Shown piece by piece: positions 54,271 through 63,480 of a stretch of DNA of 64,000 nucleotides. The position numbers and the translations under genes were made by a program. Source of the DNA: Nitrospirota bacterium (GTDB taxonomy: Bacteria; Nitrospirota; Thermodesulfovibrionia; Thermodesulfovibrionales; JdFR-88); the NCBI GenBank assembly GCA_021825295.1, contig JAKAHV010000004.1:52000-115999 (forward strand). Reading direction: 5' to 3'. Each line of letters starts with the position of its first letter. Positions within the stretch are counted from its first letter, which is position 1. The notes below the pieces were generated by a model. The model was given only the letters and a program-made list of their open reading frames with translations, made no database searches and was not told the origin of the DNA.

Positions 54271-54364
54271 GGGCCTGCGTCAGATTTGCGGGGCAAGGCG
54301 GGGCATCTGTCCCGCCTTGGGCGGGATTCCGGGCGTAACAGGCGGTCCCGCCGCGGCGGGACCG
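54271..54364 (-). repeat. Dispersed TIR repeat, family 1, copy C (half element)
   Basis: The plus strand begins GGGCCTGCGTCAGATTTGCG and continues into CCCGCCTTGGGCGGGATTCC, which equals the right half of copy D read in reverse complement. The other half is missing, leaving about 94 bases. It lies just upstream of the kinase gene. Confidence 0.75.
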
Positions 54365-54379
54365 AAAGGATAAAGGCGG

Positions 54380-54718
54380 TCAGACCTGGAGGTCTTCGCA
54401 GAGTTTCAGGAACTCGTCCCTTATTTTGGGCAGGCTGGGAAGTTCCAGCTCATCGAGTTCATGATCAATCTTCCTGCCCGTTTTCGAATGCAGGTCGGCA
54501 AGGACATTTTTTTTAACGTCCGCAGCGGTCGGATACTGCTGAAGGTCGTGGAAACGGTGCTTCTCCTTCTCGATGTGTTTTTTAACAGCATGCAGTTTTT
54601 TCTTGAGGACTTCGCTTTTATAATCGCCGGGGGAAGCGAGCAAAATGGCGTCGAACAGTTTTTCGTCAAGGAATTTTATGAGTTCTTCCCTTCTTTTTTC
54701 GCCGGCCCTGATTGCCAT
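54380..54718 (-). CDS. Small helical hypothetical protein
   Basis: About 112 residues; the ATG at 54718 (MAIRAGEKRRE) has AAGGAGG at good spacing, so it is better than the GTG at 54721. Highly charged, almost entirely helical, with LHAVKKHIEKEKHRFHDLQQ suggesting a coiled coil; no signal peptide or membrane segment. I do not recognise a family. The stop is followed by repeat copy C. Confidence 0.6.
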   Translation of the reverse strand: MAIRAGEKRREELIKFLDEKLFDAILLASPGDYKSEVLKKKLHAVKKHIEKEKHRFHDLQQYPTAADVKKNVLADLHSKTGRKIDHELDELELPSLPKIRDEFLKLCEDLQV

Positions 54719-54949
54719 CACGCGCCTCCTTATTTCCCGGATACAGGTTATGGTTGGCCCTCCGGATGATTAAATGCTATCAGGGAATATATGCCGGATC
54801 AAGACGGGTTATATTCACTGATGGGCCGTTTGGCCATGCATGCCGGGCGATGGGGGATATGGATTCTCCTTCCGAAATTTCCTAGACTTAATAAAAGTGC
54901 TCCCGGCGCAAATATATAAGGATGTTTTCTCTCTCAGGCGAGGCCTGTC

Positions 54950-57900
54950 ATGAACTGGAGGCATTACGTTGCGATTGCCGCCGCCCTTGCTCCCGGGCAG
55001 CCTTTAAAGGCGCAGATTGCCCGGCTTCTGGACAGGATCCGTGAGGCGTCCTACAGCGCTTTTGTCGCCAATGTCATACTGGTCCTCTTTGCGGTTGCGA
55101 TTATAATCGCCGGCGCCGCAGTGGGGTGGATTGCCTTATATCCCGAGAAGGTCCAGGCCCTTGTGGAAAAGCTGCGCGGCAGGCCGCGGCTGGCGCGCCT
55201 GGAGACACGGTATAAGAAATGGACGGGATTTCTTGTCGACAGGGTCAGGCCCGGGGGCGCATACGGGCTGTCCTTCACGATCGGCCTGGTGGCCCTCGGC
55301 CTGAGCATCTGGGCCTTTGGCAGCCTGCTGGAAGATGTTGTGGCCAGGGATGAGCTTATATTCTTCGACATGCCCCTGGCCGCGTACATCGCGGCCCACC
55401 GCAGCGCCTGGCTAACGTCGGTCATGCTGCGTTTGGCGGTCCTCGGAAACGGCTGGTTCGTAATCTCCCTGGCGGGCCTGGCGGGCCTCTTTCTGAGGTA
55501 CAAGACAAAGACCTGGCGGCCCCTTTTGTTGCTGATGGCCGCGGTGGCCGGAGCGGGCGTGCTTGACCTTATTGTGGGAATCTCGGTCGCCCGGCCGCGC
55601 CCCCCGACGCCTTGGATGGCCGTCCCCGCATACGGATACTCTTTCCCGTCCTGGCAGACATCGTTATCTGTCATTTACGGCGGCATAGCATATCTGCTTG
55701 CCAAAAACCTTCCTCTCTGGCGGAGCAAGCCCGCCGTCTGGGTATTCGCTCTCGCACTGGCTTTTCTTGCCGGGGTCCAGGCAGTGTACCTGGGGGTTAA
55801 TTGGCTGACCGATGTGCTTGGCGGATGGGCGCTTGCCTGCCTGTGGCTGTCGATCATATTTACCGTATCGCCGGTAATTGAACATGCCAGGGGCCCTGTC
55901 CGCGGCGCGCCGGCAGCGGCCGCTCCTGTGCCATCCGGACGGGGGCCGGCCTATACCCCTGTCCGGATGCCCCCGATACCCATCCCCGCGCGCCTCACGC
56001 CGGCGCAGGACGGGCTGAATGAGGCGCAGGTAAAAGACAGGACGGCCAAGGGGCAGATCAACATCACAAAACAGAAATCCGGAAGGAGCGTGGCCCGGAT
56101 ACTCAAGGAGAACATCCTTACCAGGTTTAATGCCCTGCTGGGCAGCCTGTTAATAATAATTCTGCTTGTCGGGCCTCTCCAGGATGCCCTCTTTGGCATC
56201 GTGATCATTCTCAATACGGCAATCGGCATCTTTCAGGAAATGCGCGCGAAACTGGCGCTGGACCGCCTTGTAATCATAGCGGCCCCAAAGGCGAGAGTGG
56301 TGCGTTCCGGCGCAATAATGGAAATCGGCAGCGATGAGATCGTCCAGGACGACATAATCGAGCTTCGCGCAGGCGACCAGGCCCCGGTTGACGGCGTGGT
56401 CCTTTCCTCCGGCAACGCGGAGGCCGATGAGTCTTCCATCACGGGCGAGTCAGAGCCGGTGGCAAAGGCCGCGGGCGACGGGATATATTCGGGAAGCTTT
56501 GTGGTTGCGGGCAGTTGCCGCATCCAGGCCGTCCGGATAGGGGAGCAGGCCTACGGGCGGGCGCTTGCGAATGCAGCCCGCCGGTTCACCCTCGCCCGCT
56601 CCGAACTGCGCGAAGGAATCGACCGCCTGCTTGGCTATATCACATGGTTTCTCATCCCCGCCTCCGTGATACTGTTTGTTACCCAGTTTCTGTATATGCA
56701 GGGCGGCTGGCGGGACGCAATCACAGGCTCGGTCGCCGGGGTGGAGGGAATGGTGCCGGGGGGGCTGGTCCTCCTCGCCAGTGTGGTAATGGCCACGGCC
56801 GCGGTGCGGCTGGCCAGGCGGAAGGCGCTTATTCAGGAACTGGGGGCCGTGGAGATGCTTGCCAGGGTGGATGTGCTCTGTCTGGACAAGACCGGGACCC
56901 TTACGAACGGGGACATGTTTCTTGAAATGATTGTGCCGGCGGACCGGATTTTGGGGCGCGTCGCGGGCCTGCCGGCATGCAGCCCCGGCTCCGTGCTGGG
57001 GGCATTGGCCGCAATTGAGCCCGCCCCCAATGCGAGCCTTCGCGCCATCGCCTCCGCCTGTCCGCCCCCGCGGGGCGGGCAATGGGCCGTAAAGGGCGCG
57101 GTCCCCTTTTCTTCCGCGCGGAGGTGGAGCGCGGTCGCCTTTGAGGGCGGCGGCACCTGGGTGCTCGGCGCCCCGGAGGTTATTCTTGTCCATCACATGC
57201 CCGCCTCGCCCCTGATGCCCGCCTCGCCCCTGATGGAGGAGATCAACCGGCACGCCGCAGGCGGAAAACGTGTCCTGGCCCTGGCGTATACCGGACAGGC
57301 GCTGACCGCCCAATCGGATATCTCCCAGGCTGCTCTGACGCCCGCCGCGCTTGTTGTGCTGGGCGAGCATTTAAGGGAAGGCGTAGCCGGGACGCTTCAA
57401 TATTTCAAGGAGCAGAACGTGACGCTTAAGATCATTTCCGGCGACCATCCGCATACGGCTGCCGCGATCGCGTCCGCCTCGGGTCTCACCGCCGAATCCG
57501 GCGTGGATGGGCGCGACCTGCCCGCGGACCCAGACGCGCTTGCCGATGCGCTTGAGCGGACAAACGTGTTTGGAAGGGTCACGCCTGAGCAAAAAAGGGT
57601 GATGATCAGGACGCTTCAAAAAAGGGGGCACGTGGTTTCCATGGTCGGCGACGGCGTAAATGACGTCCTTGCGGTCAAGGAAGCGGATTTCGGCATAGCC
57701 ATGGGCTCCGGGGCCAGTGCCACGAGGGCGATCGCCCAGTTGGTTCTGCTTTCAAACGATTTCAAGGTCCTGCCGGATGTGATCGCGGAGGGGCGCCGGA
57801 CCATCGCGAATATCGAGAGGACCGCCAATTTGTTCATCTCCAAGACGACGTATGTGATAGTATTGGCCCTGGCGGTGGGTCTTGCAAGGGTCCCGTTTCC

Positions 57901-58378
57901 CTTTCTGCCGCGGCATCTGACCCTTATCGGCTTCCTGACAATAGGCCTGCCGGCCATGTTCCTGTCCCTGAGGCGCAATACCACCCGCGCGCGGCATGGT
58001 TTTATTTCCCGCGTCCTGCGCTTTTCAGTCCCGGCGGGCTGCATCTCGGCCGCCATGACCCTGATCGCCTACGCCTTCACCAGGCAGGTTGAGCCCATGA
58101 GCACCGGCCTGGCGCGCACCGCCGCAACGCTCACCGTGATCGGCTGCGGCGTGTCTGTTCTGATATTGCTTGCGCGGCCCGTCACCTTGCGGTTCAGGCT
58201 TTTCATGGGCGCATTGATGATTGCCCTTGGCGCGGTCATCACCGTTCCGCTGCTCAGTGATTTTTTTGCGCTCGTGTTTCCGCCCGCGCGCGTCTGGGCG
58301 GTCATACTGGTCCTTTCGGCGGCATGCTTCATGGCGCTCAGGGCAAACCGGCAATTGCTGGAGGTTTCGGCGAAATAG
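54950..58378 (+). CDS. Fusion of degenerate PAP2 domain and CtpE-like P-type ATPase
   Basis: 1142 residues in one frame. Residues about 1-330 resemble the membrane part of DedA-PAP2 proteins, but the PAP2 active site is lost: YSFPSWQTSLS (about 230) replaces PSGH, and VYLGVNWLTDVLGG (about 280) lacks the His of SRX5HX3D. A Pro-rich linker (335-360) leads into a P-type ATPase (about 365-1130) like mycobacterial CtpE: SITGESEP near 499, LDKTGTLTNGD near 645, MVGDGVND near 900. The M4 metal-site motif reads VPGGLVLL instead of the usual VPEGL. Phosphorylation machinery is intact. An in-frame 18-bp tandem duplication at 57197-57232 repeats MPASPL. Ion specificity unknown; CtpE is a calcium pump. 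Confidence 0.85.
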   Translation: MNWRHYVAIAAALAPGQPLKAQIARLLDRIREASYSAFVANVILVLFAVAIIIAGAAVGWIALYPEKVQALVEKLRGRPRLARLETRYKKWTGFLVDRVRPGGAYGLSFTIGLVALGLSIWAFGSLLEDVVARDELIFFDMPLAAYIAAHRSAWLTSVMLRLAVLGNGWFVISLAGLAGLFLRYKTKTWRPLLLLMAAVAGAGVLDLIVGISVARPRPPTPWMAVPAYGYSFPSWQTSLSVIYGGIAYLLAKNLPLWRSKPAVWVFALALAFLAGVQAVYLGVNWLTDVLGGWALACLWLSIIFTVSPVIEHARGPVRGAPAAAAPVPSGRGPAYTPVRMPPIPIPARLTPAQDGLNEAQVKDRTAKGQINITKQKSGRSVARILKENILTRFNALLGSLLIIILLVGPLQDALFGIVIILNTAIGIFQEMRAKLALDRLVIIAAPKARVVRSGAIMEIGSDEIVQDDIIELRAGDQAPVDGVVLSSGNAEADESSITGESEPVAKAAGDGIYSGSFVVAGSCRIQAVRIGEQAYGRALANAARRFTLARSELREGIDRLLGYITWFLIPASVILFVTQFLYMQGGWRDAITGSVAGVEGMVPGGLVLLASVVMATAAVRLARRKALIQELGAVEMLARVDVLCLDKTGTLTNGDMFLEMIVPADRILGRVAGLPACSPGSVLGALAAIEPAPNASLRAIASACPPPRGGQWAVKGAVPFSSARRWSAVAFEGGGTWVLGAPEVILVHHMPASPLMPASPLMEEINRHAAGGKRVLALAYTGQALTAQSDISQAALTPAALVVLGEHLREGVAGTLQYFKEQNVTLKIISGDHPHTAAAIASASGLTAESGVDGRDLPADPDALADALERTNVFGRVTPEQKRVMIRTLQKRGHVVSMVGDGVNDVLAVKEADFGIAMGSGASATRAIAQLVLLSNDFKVLPDVIAEGRRTIANIERTANLFISKTTYVIVLALAVGLARVPFPFLPRHLTLIGFLTIGLPAMFLSLRRNTTRARHGFISRVLRFSVPAGCISAAMTLIAYAFTRQVEPMSTGLARTAATLTVIGCGVSVLILLARPVTLRFRLFMGALMIALGAVITVPLLSDFFALVFPPARVWAVILVLSAACFMALRANRQLLEVSAK
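57197..57232 (+). repeat. Two-unit 18-bp tandem repeat in the P-type ATPase gene
   Basis: ATGCCCGCCTCGCCCCTG twice, head to tail, giving MPASPLMPASPL in the nucleotide-binding region. In frame; unlikely to harm the fold badly. Confidence 0.85.
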
Positions 58379-58392
58379 CCAGCGATGTTTTT

Positions 58393-58627
58393 AGAACCTA
58401 TCTCTAAATTGATTAAATTTTCAATACCCCGCAGTCTCTGCTGCGGCGGGGAGGTTCATTCCGAAGCGAAAGAGAGAGGGAATCGTGGCAGACAAGGAGA
58501 AAAGGGGAAATCGCCCGGAGGCGCAGCAGCGCTGCATTGAGGACGATTTTCCCTTGGCGACACCGTATGCCGCGAGTTTCAGTCCCGCCATGGCGGGACA
58601 GCCGGAAGCGATTTTGAGATAGGTTCT
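58393..58627 (+). repeat. MITE-like TIR element, family 2, copy 1
   Basis: 235 bases. Left end AGAACCTATCTCTAAATTG, right end CGATTTTGAGATAGGTTCT, so the termini are inverted repeats of about 19 bases. The inside shares GAAGCGAAAGAGAGA and GTGGCAGACAAGGA with copy 2 (in opposite orientation). No coding sequence. Its last base is the last base of the stop codon of the copper ATPase gene (minus strand). Confidence 0.88.
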
Positions 58628-60777
58628 TACATCCTTGCAGCGCGCAGCCGCAGGGCATTGCCGATGACCGAGACCGAACTGAAACTCATGGCGGCTGCGG
58701 CTATCACGGGGCTCAAAAGTATCCCCGTGAATGGATACAGCACGCCCGCCGCGACCGGCACCCCCAGGGAATTATAGACAAAGGCGAAAAACAGGTTCTG
58801 TTTTATGTTGCGCATCGTCGCGCGGCTGAGGCGGATGGCGCGCACAATCCCGCGCAGGTCCCCCTTCACAAGGGTAACGCCCGCGCTCTCCATCGCCACA
58901 TCCGTCCCTGTCCCCATCGCTATTCCCACATGCGCCTGTGCCAGGGCCGGAGCGTCGTTGATGCCGTCTCCGGCCATTGCCACCATGCGCCCTTCGTTTT
59001 GAAGCCGCTTCACCACGTCCGCCTTCTGGTCCGGCAGGACCTCGGCGATGACCTCATCGATGCCGAGCTTCGAGGCGACCGTCCGGGCCGTTGTGCGGTT
59101 GTCCCCTGTAAGCATCACCACCCTTATGCCCTCCCTGTGGAGTTCATCGATTGCGCCCTTTGTAGTATTCTTGACCGGATCGGCCACCCCCATCAGCCCC
59201 GCGGCCCTGCCGTCGATGGAGAGGAACATCGCGGTCTCGCCGCTTTTGCGCATCTCCTCCGCCCTGGCGCGGAGCGCTCCCAAATCGATCCCGGAGTCCG
59301 CCATCAGGGCCAGGTTTCCGAGCATAACGCTGCGACCCTCCACCAGGCCGGAAACCCCCTTGCCTGTTATGGAATTGAAGGATGTCGCGTTGACGGGAGA
59401 GATGCCCGCCTCCAGCGCCCCGCCCACGATCGCGGCCGCAAGCGGGTGCTCGCTGCCCTTCTCGATAGAGGCGGCATGGCGGAGGACTGTCTTTTCGTCG
59501 AAGCCCGCCGCGGGGACGACTTCAATGAGCCTTGGCTTTCCAACCGTGAGCGTGCCGGTTTTGTCCACGACCAGGGTGTCCACCTTTTTCATGACCTCTA
59601 TGGCCTCCGCATTCCTGAACAGCACGCCGCCGGCCGCGCCCTTGCCGGCCGCCACCATTATGGACATGGGGGTCGCCAGCCCAAGGGCGCAGGGGCAGGC
59701 GATTATCAGGACGGCGACGGCGTTTATCAAGGCCAGGGCCATCCGGGGCTGCGGGCCGAAGACCGCCCAGGCTATGAAGGTAAGGATTGCGACCGCCACC
59801 ACCGTCTGGACGAAATAAGAGGCCACCACATCCGCGAGTTTTTGTATGGGGGCCCGGCTGCGCTGCGCCTCGGCCACCATTCGGATTATCTGTGAAAGGA
59901 GGGTTTCGGCCCCCACCTTTTCGGCGCGCATGATGAGCGCCCCGGGGCCGTTGATGGTTGCGCCTATCACCCGGTCGTCCTTTTTCTTCTCCACCGGGAT
60001 GGGCTCCCCCGTTATCATGGACTCGTCTACGGAGCTTGCCCCCTCCATGACGGTGCCGTCCACCGGGACCTTCTCACCCGGGCGTATCCTGAGCAGGTCG
60101 CCGGGCTTTACCATGTCCAGGGGCACATCCTCCTCGGCGCCCTCCGGCAGCACGCGGCGCGCCGTTTTGGGGGCAAGCCCCAGGAGCTGCCTGATGGCCG
60201 CGCCTGTCTTGGACCTGGCCCGAAGCTCCAGCACCTGGCCCAGAAGCACCAGCGTCGTTATGACGGCCGCGGCCTCGAAATACGTGCCGACCTCGCCGCC
60301 CGCAAGACGGAAAGATGCCGGGAAAATGTCCGGAAACATCACCGCCACCACGCTGTAGACGTAGGCCACCGATATGCCGAGCCCTATTAGGGTGAACATG
60401 TTGGGGCTTCTGTTTATCACCGATTGCCAGCCCCTGGCGAAAAATGGCCAGCCGCCCCAGAGCACGACGGGAGTGGCCAGGGCAAGCTCCACCCACTTGG
60501 GCGCGGCGGCTGTGAAAACCTTATTCAGGAAAGGCAGACTGGCCCGCATGGCGATTATTACCAGCGGCGCGGTGAGGACAACACCCAGCCAGAAACGCCG
60601 CGTCATCGAGCGCAGCTCCGGGTTTTCCTCCTGCGGGGGAGCGGCGGTCCGGGGTTCGAGGGCCATGCCGCAGATGGGGCAGGCGCCCGGCTGGTCTCTG
60701 ACGATCTCCGGGTGCATGGGGCAGGTATAAGTGACGTCCCCTTCGCGCTTGCCGGATTCCGGCTTCACATGCTTCAT
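58627..60777 (-). CDS. Copper-type (CPx) P1B ATPase with N-terminal heavy-metal domain
   Basis: 716 residues. The N-terminal [22 protein letters not shown] is the heavy-metal-binding domain often seen on CopB/CopA-type pumps. Membrane part with [11 protein letters not shown] (CPC metal site) near residue 360; catalytic VVDKTGTLT near 405, ITGEPIP actuator near 255, SEHPLAAAI (HP motif) near 440, [15 protein letters not shown] near 605. It should export Cu(I) or a similar soft ion. The ATG has no Shine-Dalgarno and lies close to a TTGACA at 60806-60811 from repeat copy D. The C-terminus (LRLRAARM) ends exactly at the family 2 element, which may have trimmed it. Confidence 0.93.
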   Translation of the reverse strand: MKHVKPESGKREGDVTYTCPMHPEIVRDQPGACPICGMALEPRTAAPPQEENPELRSMTRRFWLGVVLTAPLVIIAMRASLPFLNKVFTAAAPKWVELALATPVVLWGGWPFFARGWQSVINRSPNMFTLIGLGISVAYVYSVVAVMFPDIFPASFRLAGGEVGTYFEAAAVITTLVLLGQVLELRARSKTGAAIRQLLGLAPKTARRVLPEGAEEDVPLDMVKPGDLLRIRPGEKVPVDGTVMEGASSVDESMITGEPIPVEKKKDDRVIGATINGPGALIMRAEKVGAETLLSQIIRMVAEAQRSRAPIQKLADVVASYFVQTVVAVAILTFIAWAVFGPQPRMALALINAVAVLIIACPCALGLATPMSIMVAAGKGAAGGVLFRNAEAIEVMKKVDTLVVDKTGTLTVGKPRLIEVVPAAGFDEKTVLRHAASIEKGSEHPLAAAIVGGALEAGISPVNATSFNSITGKGVSGLVEGRSVMLGNLALMADSGIDLGALRARAEEMRKSGETAMFLSIDGRAAGLMGVADPVKNTTKGAIDELHREGIRVVMLTGDNRTTARTVASKLGIDEVIAEVLPDQKADVVKRLQNEGRMVAMAGDGINDAPALAQAHVGIAMGTGTDVAMESAGVTLVKGDLRGIVRAIRLSRATMRNIKQNLFFAFVYNSLGVPVAAGVLYPFTGILLSPVIAAAAMSFSSVSVIGNALRLRAARM

Positions 60778-60816
60778 AACTATCTGTTAGCACAGGCGAA
60801 TCGAATGTCAAGGAAT

Positions 60817-61017
60817 GGGCCTGAGTCAGATTGGTGGGGCTGGTATCTGCCTGTTCCTGGAGAGAAGCGAAGAGCGGACGGATACCGGCGGGGCGCATCC
60901 TGACAATGGCTTGATATTCGCCCCTGGCGGCAATCCCGCCGCGGCGAGATTTACGCCCGGAATCCCGCCCAAGGCGGGACAGATGCCCCGCCTTGCCCCG
61001 CAAATCTGAGCAGGCCC
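60817..61017 (+). repeat. Dispersed TIR repeat, family 1, copy D (complete)
   Basis: 201 bases. Left end GGGCCTGAGTCAGATTGGTG, right end ending CGCAAATCTGAGCAGGCCC: imperfect inverted termini as in copy B. Inside: TGTTCCTGGAGAGAAGCGAA, and nested palindromes around CCCGCCGCGG and CCGCCCAAGGCGG. It occupies most of the 375-base gap 60778-61153; the remainder (61018-61153) shows nothing recognisable. Confidence 0.85.
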
Positions 61018-61153
61018 TCAAGGAATTAATCAGGGAATGCCCAATACACCTTTTCTTCCACCTAAAAGGTGATAGACTATATTGTAGGTTTTATATCCGG
61101 AGCAACAAACGGATGACCGCATTGCAAATTCACCAAACCAGGGTTGCCGAAAG

Positions 61154-62314
61154 ATGAGAATAAGTCTGCTTTGCTGGGAATCGCTGCATTCGATTGCCGT
61201 GGGCGGCGTCGCCGTCCATGTAACCGAGCTTGCCGCCGCCCTCGAGCGAAAGGGGCATGAAGTCCACGTGTTTACGAGAATGGGCCATGGCCAGCCCCAT
61301 TACGAGGTCATAGACGGGGTGCATTATCACAGGTGCCCGTTCCGGCTGGACCGGGACTTCGTCGAAGAGACGAACGAGATGTGCCGGTCGTTCGTGCACC
61401 ATATCCTGCAGACCGAAACCTATATGGGCGCCGCCTTCGATGTGATACACGCGCACGACTGGATGACCGCGAATGCGCTTATATGGCTGAAGATGAACAG
61501 GCAGCGCAAATATGTCTTCACAATGCATTCAACCGAATACGGCCGGTGCGGCAATAATTTCTTTGACGGCCGCTCCGCGGCGATAAGGGACCTGGAGCGC
61601 GCGGGCATCAACTGGGCGGACAAGGCGATAGTAGTCTCGCACGGTCTTAAAAGAGAGATCATGTGGATGTATGAGGCGCCGGACTGGAAGGTCTCTGTGG
61701 TCTTCAACGGGGTCAACCTGCGCCAGTTCGACGGCTGGATAGACCCTTTCGATGTAAAGCGCCGCTACGGCATGGGGCCCATGGACCCTACAGTGCTTTT
61801 CTGCGGCCGCATGGTTTACCAGAAGTCGCCGGACCTCATGGTCCAGGCCATACCCTACATCCTGCGCTATTACCCGAACGCCAGGTTTGTGTTCGTGGGC
61901 GACGGCGAGATGATGGGGCATGTGCAATGGCTCTCGCATCACCTGCGGGTGGCCCATGCCGCGAGGTTTGTCGGACATAAATCAAACGGCGAGCTGGGAG
62001 ACCTTTACAAGGCCTGCGACGTGGTGTGCGTCCCCAGCCGAAACGAGCCCTTCGGGCTGGTGGTACTCGAAGGCTGGAGCGCCGGGAAACCGGTCGTTGT
62101 CACAAAAAACGGCGGACCGGACGAATACGTCTGGCATGAGGTAAACGGACTGAAAATCTACCCGAACCCGGAGTCCATCGCCTGGGGGGTAGGCACGCTT
62201 TTTACCAACTTCGAATGGGCGAGATGGATGGGGAGAAACGGCAGAATCGCCGTCGAGAGCGCCTTCACCTGGGACGCGGTCTCGGATAAGGTGCTTTCAG
62301 TTTATTGCAGCTAA
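61154..62314 (+). CDS. GT4 family glycosyltransferase (glycogen-synthase-like)
   Basis: 386 residues. Opens MRISLLCWESLHSIAVGGVA with an N-terminal Gly-rich donor loop (VGGVAVHVTELAAALERKGH), HAHDWMTANALIWL near 95, VVSHGLKREI near 155, FCGRMVYQKSPDLMVQAIP near 218, and PSRNEPFGLVVLEGWSAGKP near 292, whose Glu pair forms the EX7E motif. Related to starch/glycogen synthase-type GT4 enzymes, including archaeal and anaerobe homologues that build maltodextrin or cap glycans. No accompanying glycogen genes. Start ATG has a weak upstream GAAAGATG context. Confidence 0.85.
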   Translation: MRISLLCWESLHSIAVGGVAVHVTELAAALERKGHEVHVFTRMGHGQPHYEVIDGVHYHRCPFRLDRDFVEETNEMCRSFVHHILQTETYMGAAFDVIHAHDWMTANALIWLKMNRQRKYVFTMHSTEYGRCGNNFFDGRSAAIRDLERAGINWADKAIVVSHGLKREIMWMYEAPDWKVSVVFNGVNLRQFDGWIDPFDVKRRYGMGPMDPTVLFCGRMVYQKSPDLMVQAIPYILRYYPNARFVFVGDGEMMGHVQWLSHHLRVAHAARFVGHKSNGELGDLYKACDVVCVPSRNEPFGLVVLEGWSAGKPVVVTKNGGPDEYVWHEVNGLKIYPNPESIAWGVGTLFTNFEWARWMGRNGRIAVESAFTWDAVSDKVLSVYCS

Positions 62315-62532
62315 CCGTATCCGGTCTTCCTGCCGGAAGGGCTGAACATCTCAAACGCGCGGGTCCTTGGCCAGTATCGATTCGTTCGGGTATAACGGAT
62401 ATGTTGTTCCCGGGAAACCTTGCAACCTCCGGCTTGTGTTTTCCGTAACGATACCGGCCCCAATGACGATTTCATCGAAAGCCTTCAGGTCCATCCGGAA
62501 TGCATCGCCCCGGCATCGATTCGTTCCGGCCT

Positions 62533-62685
62533 TCAGTAAATCTCACCATTTTGGCTGGACAGTTCCGCATGATCATGGGAGCAGAACAACTGCACGTCGT
62601 TTCCTTGCCATTGTTTCAGCTCGCGCAGCCTGCGCTGGTTATTTATCCGCGCCCTGTTGTCAGCCGCCAAAACCCTTTGATACAG
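62533..62685 (-). pseudogene. Remnant: C-terminus of an MBL-fold hydrolase
   Basis: On the minus strand the last 50 residues of a longer open frame read VLAADNRARINNQRRLRELK ... VQLFCSHDHAEL, the usual C-terminal helix and metal-ligand strand (CSHD) of MBL-fold hydrolases. The N-terminal half with HXHXDH is missing; instead the frame runs antisense through the flavodoxin fragment. So it is a leftover 3' piece. Confidence 0.5.
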
Positions 62686-62730
62686 GCCGAGGCCCGGCGA
62701 GCAGCGCGGTTTATCCAGGGACATCTCCTC

Positions 62731-63174
62731 ATGGAAAAAATATGCGTCTCCGCAATGGAGGGCCCACCGCTGCCGCATACGTCCGGCCGGGAAAATGCAA
62801 AAGGGCTTCTGGCCATATCCAACTGCGGGTTTCCGGAGGCGCACCAGAACGTGACGGCGCTCGCCATATGCCGCCAATTCGCGGAAGAGACGGGCATGGA
62901 GTGGATCGGGGGGCTTGCCCTGGGCGGCGGGCAATCGATTGACGGACGGCTTGAGAAACTGGGCAGGCTTGCCGGAAATCTGAAGAAATCGCTCGACCTG
63001 GCGGCGGCTGCCCTCGTGGCCGGGAAACCGCTTCCGGAGAAGGCGGAGGCGCTTATGGCAATGCCGCTCATGCCCAAATGGTTCTACCTTTGGATGGCTA
63101 AAATGAGGGGAAGGCGCACGGCAATAAAGAATGGGGTATGGGGAAGGATCAACGACCGCCCGTATTTGCAATAG
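62731..63174 (+). pseudogene. Remnant: C-terminal part of a flavodoxin-family oxidoreductase
   Basis: About 147 residues from the ATG 62731. AISNCGFPEAHQNVTALAIC and EWIGGLALGGGQSIDG are typical of the second half of NAD(P)H-dependent FMN reductase/WrbA-like proteins; the flavin-binding N-terminal loop is absent. The longer ORF from 62500 does not supply it, and its first part is antisense to the MBL remnant. Gene fragment more likely than a functional protein. 62315-62532 shows no gene. Confidence 0.6.
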
Positions 63175-63295
63175 CCAGGGGAAAATTAAAATCGCAAGGT
63201 TCGGATAGCGGCGCCACTTTCTCCTGGCAACCTCGGCCCTTTGACAAGAATCCTCAATAGTGATATATCGTTATAACAATGATAACGTCCTTAAA

Positions 63296-63474
63296 AGAAC
63301 CTATCTCAAAATCGCTTCTGGCTGCAAGAGGCCGAAATTGCGGCATACGGCGTCATACACGGGAAATAGTCCTCAACGCAGCACTGCCGCGCCTCCGGGC
63401 GATTTCCCCTTTCTTCCTTGTCTGCCACCATTTCATCTCTCTTTCGCTTCAAAATCAATTTTGAGATAGGTTCT
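63296..63474 (-). repeat. MITE-like TIR element, family 2, copy 2
   Basis: 179 bases: AGAACCTATCTCAAAATCG at the left and AATTTTGAGATAGGTTCT at the right, with inner sequences matching copy 1 (58393) in reverse orientation. No coding capacity. It ends six bases before the start codon of the HTH/Zn-ribbon gene. Bases 63175-63295 hold nothing I can name. Confidence 0.88.
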
Positions 63475-63480
63475 AGCAAG

